A stretch of 64,000 nt of DNA from Benincasa hispida (Eukaryota > Streptophyta > Magnoliopsida > Cucurbitales > Cucurbitaceae), in contig NC_052350.1 of assembly GCF_009727055.1 (NCBI RefSeq), forward strand, positions 36,615,989 to 36,679,988, given 5' to 3'. Positions 59,800-64,000 of the stretch are shown here, piece by piece (position 1 is the first letter of the stretch; each line of letters starts with the position of its first letter). Position numbers and translations under genes: made by a program. The notes under the pieces are model-generated. The model did no database searches, was not told the origin of the DNA, and saw nothing but the letters and a program-made list of their open reading frames with translations.

Positions 59800-62700
59800 T
59801 TAGTTGTCTTTTCTATTTTGACGGATTTCAAATACACGACGTGGAAAGAATCTATTAACATGTTTTTCGTGGTAAACGACCTCGAAATTGTCATGATTGA
59901 GGACCTAACCCCTGACGCACCACGAAATGTTTGTAATGCATACAAGGTGTGGTTGAAGGCTAATGTGAGGGCCCGAGTTCACATTTTGGCAGGCATATCT
60001 GATGGGTTGGCCAAAAGGTTTGAGAACATGGTCATTGCACATGAGATCATGGAATCAATGCGAGAATGGTTTGAATGAAAGTTCTTACGATTTAAGCAAA
60101 ACGGGATTGATGACAATGAAACTAGTGTCAGTTCCTAAAATAATCTCCAGTCCATATTGAAAGTCAAGGGACTAACAAAGAAAGCAATCGTTGCCAACTC
60201 TGATGAAGTTCATCGACAAGGGTTGTCCTTTGAGATGAAACTTGGAGTTTACGATTTGGGTTCTGAAACTGATCTCACTACTCTCCAGAAAAAAAAGAAC
60301 TCTAAAGAAAATAAATCTGATTTATTTGTCTTGGAGTCATGCTTAGTAGAGAATGATGATTATGCCTGGATAGTTGATTCAGGAGTTACTAACCACGTGT
60401 GTTCTTCCCATCAAGGATTTAATTCCTGGAAATAGTTGGAAACTGGAGAGATGACTCTTAAAGTCGATATTGGTGAGTCCGTTTCAGCTATTGCTGTAAA
60501 TAGGCTTAAGTTATTTTTAGACAAGAAACGATATATGTTATTAGACAACGTATATGTAGTTCCTCGTATCAAGAGGAATCTAATTTATGTTTCCTGTCTA
60601 ATTGAACAAAAATATTCTATCCTTCTCTGAGAATAAAGAGTTTATTTTTAAGAATGGAACGAAGTTAGGTTTTTGTTTAATGGAAAATAACTTATATGTA
60701 CTAAGGTTGTTAGTCATAAAAGTTATGCTCAATATTGAAATGTTCAAAACAAAAACCACTATAAAAAGATCGATAATTTCTCCTAAAAAAAATGCCCATC
60801 TTTGGCATCTAAGGTTAGGTCACATCAATCTCAATAGGGTTGAGAGGTTGATGAAGTGAAATTCTAAATGGTTTAGAAGAAAACTCTTTACCAGTATGTA
60901 AGTCATGCTTTGAAGGCTAAATGTCCAAACGACCTTTTATTGGAAAATGTTATAGAGCCAAAGAAACCTTGGAGCTTATACATTTCGATCTCTATGGTCC
61001 GATGAATGTAAAAGCACGAGTGAGTATGAATCATCTCTTTCATAGATGATTATTCTAGATTTGGGTATCTATACCTAAAGCAACATAAGTCTGAAGTTCT
61101 TGAAAAGTTCAAAGAGTAAAAGCCTGAAGTTGAAAACTTGTTAAGTAAAAAGATAAAAATACTACGATCTGATCATGGTGAAGAGTATATGAACTTAAGA
61201 TTCCAAAACTATATGATAGAACATGGAATCATGTCCCAACTTTCTGCCCCAGGTACATCTCAACAAAATGGTGTATCAGAAAAGAGAAACAGAACCCTAT
61301 TGGACATAGTTCGGTCTATGATGAGTTATGCTCATCTTCTTGACTCATTTTAGGGATATGCAGTAGAGACCGCGGTTTATATTTTGAACAACGTTCCCTC
61401 AAAGAATGTTTTTGAAACACCTTTTGAGTTATAGAGAGGTCGTAAATGTAGTTTACGCAACTTCAGAATTTGGGGATGTCCAACTCATGTGCTAATGGAA
61501 AACTCCAAAAAGTTGGAACCTCGTTCAAAAGTGTGCCTATTTGTAGGCTACCCCAAGGAAACGAGAGGTGGATACTTCTATGATCCAAGTGAGAATAAAG
61601 TGTTTGTATCGACAAATGCTACTTTTTTGGAAGAAGACCACATGAGGGATCTTAAACCATGAAGTAAACTAGTTTTAAGTGAGATTTCTAATGAGACTGC
61701 TGAAACTTCAACAAGAGTTGTTGAACAGGCTGATAGATCAACAAGGGTTGTTGATGTCAATTCATTTAGTCATCAATCTCAAGAGTTGAGATCGTCTCGA
61801 CATAGTGGGAGGGTTATGAATCCACATATACAGTACATGGGTTTAATAGAAGCCCAAAACATTATAAGTGATGATGGAGTTGAGGATCCATTGTCTTATA
61901 AAGAAGCAATGGAAGATGTTGATAAGGATGAATGGGTTAAAGCCATTAATCAAAAAATGAAGTCCATGTACTTCAATTCTATCTGGGAGCTTGTAGATCA
62001 ACCTGATAGGGTAAAACCTATAAGTTGTAAATGGATCTACGAGAGGAAAAGTGGTGTAGATGGAAAGGTACAGATCTTTAAAGCTAGACTTGTGGCAAAG
62101 GGTTATACCTAGGTTGAGGGAGTGTACTATGTAGAAACTTTCTCACATGTTGTCATGTTAAAGTCTTTTAGGATTCTCTTGTCCATAGCCACATATTATG
62201 ACTATGAGATATGGCAAATGGATGTCAAGACCGCCTTTTTGAATGGTAATCTTGAAGAGACCATCTTCATGAATCAACTAGAAGGATTCATTGAACAAGA
62301 TTAAGGGAAAAGGTTTGCAAGCTTAATCGGTCCATTTATGGACTGAAACAAGCATCTCGAACTTGGAATATAAGATTTGATAATCCGATCAAACCTTATG
62401 GTTTTTATCACAATGTTGATGAGCCTTGTGTTTACAAGAAAATCATCAACAACTCAGTAGCTTTCCTCGTGTTATATGTGGATGATATCATATTCATTGG
62501 GAATGATGTAGATTTTCTGACTAATGTAAAGAAATGGCTAGCCACCCAATGCCAAATGAAAGATTTAGGAGAGGCCAGTTTGTTTTAAGGATCCAGATTA
62601 TAAGGAATCGTAAGAACAAAAGGTTGGCCTTGTCTCAAGCATCGTATATTGACAAGATGTTTGTCAGATATTCGATGCACAATTCCAAGAAGAGTTTATT

Positions 62701-63450
62701 ACCTTTCAGGTATGGAATTGTATTGTCTAAGGAACAGTGTCCTAAAACGCCTTAAGAGGTTGAGGAAATGAGAAGAATTCCTTATGCATCGGCTGTTGGC
62801 AGCCTTATGTATGCAATGTTATATATTAGACCTGATATTCACTATGCAGTAAGGATTTTCAGTCGATATTAGTCCAATCCAGGATTAGATCACTGGACGA
62901 CAGTCAAAATGATCCTCAAGTATCTTCGGAGAACGAGGGACTATATGCTTGTGTATGGAGTTAAGGATTTGATCCTTATATGATACACAAACTCTGACTT
63001 TCAGACTAGTCGAGATTCTCGGAAATCCACATCAGGGTCAGTGTTTACTCTGAATGGAGGAGCTATAGTATAGCGAGGCATCAAGCAAGGATGCTTGCAG
63101 ACTCCACTATGGAAGCCGAATATGTAGCTGCTTGTGAAACTGCTAAAAAGTCTATTTGGCTTAAAAAATTTCTTATTGATTTGAAAGTTGTTCCAAATAT
63201 GTCTTTGCCCATCACACTTTATTGTGAGTGCTATGGAAAATTCTAAGGAACCTAGGAGTCACCGTAGAGGCAAACACATAGAATGAAAATATCATTTGAT
63301 TTAGGAGATGTGCATTAAGATGATTTGATTGTCACGATGATTTCTTCGGAGCATAATGTTGCTGATCCATTTACAAAGGCTCTCATAGCTAAAGTGTTCA
63401 AGGGTCATCTAGAAAGTCTGGGTCTACAGGATATGCGTCACATTATCTAG
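59800..63450 (+). pseudogene. Copia E gag-pol remnant
   Basis: Gag N-terminal half (TDFKYTTWKESINMFF, AYKVWLKANVRARVHILAGI) to 60078. The second half and zinc knuckle are essentially deleted by 60157. Protease WIVDSGVTNHVCSS has its DSG at 60376-60384. GAG-pre-integrase WHLRLGHINLNRVERLM follows at about 60800. The integrase keeps all three acidic residues (FIDDYSRFGYLY near 61045, SDHGEEY near 61175, GVSEKRNRTL near 61275), with stops at about 61118 and 61351. Reverse transcriptase has CKWIYERKSGVDGK, IWQMDVKTAFLNGN and an intact LYVDDIIFIGND (YVDD 62475-62486). RNase H (62980-63180) and the tail ADPFTKALIAKVFKGHLESL end at TAG 63448-63450. About ten stops and several frameshifts make it inactive, but it is better preserved than Copia A or C. 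Confidence 0.88.
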
Positions 63451-63560
63451 GACAAGTGGGAGATGTTACTGGGGTATAATGTATGCCCTAGTTTATTGTA
63501 TTTTTGTACTTTATTTGTATTGTACATTAGTCTCCCTAAGCTTTAGGATAAGTGGGAGAT
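63451..63560 (+). other. Copia E double polypurine tract
   Basis: AAGTGGGAGAT occurs at 63454-63464 and again at 63550-63560. The second directly precedes TGTTGGG of the 3' LTR and is the functional position. Confidence 0.75.
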
Positions 63561-64000
63561 TGTTGGGAATAGTGTCCTAAATCTCTTTGTAATCTTATAG
63601 TTTGCAAAATTTGTATAAACATATTGTTGTTAATAAAATAAACGTTATTTTATCATCATACACTTAAGCAAACTAAGATCTGAGGTTATTTCATGTAATT
63701 TAAACAAGTATGTAGAGACATAGCGTGGATCTTATTTAAATAATAACCTAAACGGTTTGTAGTAGATGGATAAGGCTGGGTACCTTATCTTGGTGACACT
63801 ATGGATACGGTCTGCTTTGTAGATGTTACAAGTGTTGTAAAGTGCTACAAATGATCTGATCTTGATCATTCATGTGGAGACATGTGAGCACGGGTATCCT
63901 ATACAAAGAGTTTGTATAAGATCGAACCACGAAGTGATTATTCTCTTTATGTAACGTCGTTGATAATAGAGACTTACATTTCACTAGGATGACCATAGGT
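63561..64000 (+). repeat. Copia E 3' LTR, cut by window end
   Basis: The first 440 bp of the LTR, collinear with 55546-55985 (for example 'aacatattgttgttaataaaataa', 'aacaagtatgtagagacata', 'gtttgtagtagatggataag'). Scattered differences show that the two LTRs have diverged. Confidence 0.88.

Overview
The window is nuclear DNA of a dicot plant. It is very AT-rich and intron-bearing, with a FANTASTIC FOUR-like gene and dense Copia, Gypsy, CACTA, MITE and SINE-like repeats. The repeat style (TCTATCA arrays, long-leader Copia elements) makes me think of a cucurbit, but that is inference. There are no operons, CRISPR arrays, rRNA genes or functional tRNA genes.

Region by region. (1) 1-16.9 kb is AT-rich euchromatin-like sequence. 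It holds two CACTA 3' ends, several 'TTTGATAAC' fold-back elements, tRNA-like SINE heads, two young tandem duplications, minisatellites, and the only convincing host gene: a two-exon FAF-like gene on the minus strand (4840-6173) with its own TATA box. (2) 16950-22924 is a decayed minus-strand Copia element with both LTRs. (3) 22.9-26.4 kb is intergenic, with a possible promoter (two CACGTG boxes, CCAAT, TATA) and a clean 360-bp MITE with an 8-bp target duplication. (4) 26.5-38.6 kb is a broken minus-strand Gypsy element. Inside it sits a plus-strand, non-autonomous LTR element (29085-37790) with 2.05-kb LTRs and one decayed ORF carrying the 'putative plant transposon protein' domain. Its right LTR contains two exact 38-bp Nextera mate-pair junction adapters, so that part of the assembly is artefactual. 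(5) 38.6-42.7 kb is intergenic, ending in a Gypsy gag scrap. (6) 42.7-64 kb is a nested stack. Copia C is interrupted by a Gypsy solo LTR (target duplication GTCAT), two minus-strand Copia solo LTRs (one with target duplication CCTAG) and Copia D. Copia D is itself interrupted by Copia E, whose 3' LTR runs off the window.

Nothing here forms a working pathway. The retroelement genes all carry stops, frameshifts or lost catalytic residues. The most interesting unexplained pattern is a short island of CpG-containing, often self-complementary motifs. It occupies the same slot in each retroelement (about 310-510 bp after the primer-binding site in the Copia leaders, just upstream of the TATA box in the Gypsy-type LTRs), but the motif differs from element to element.
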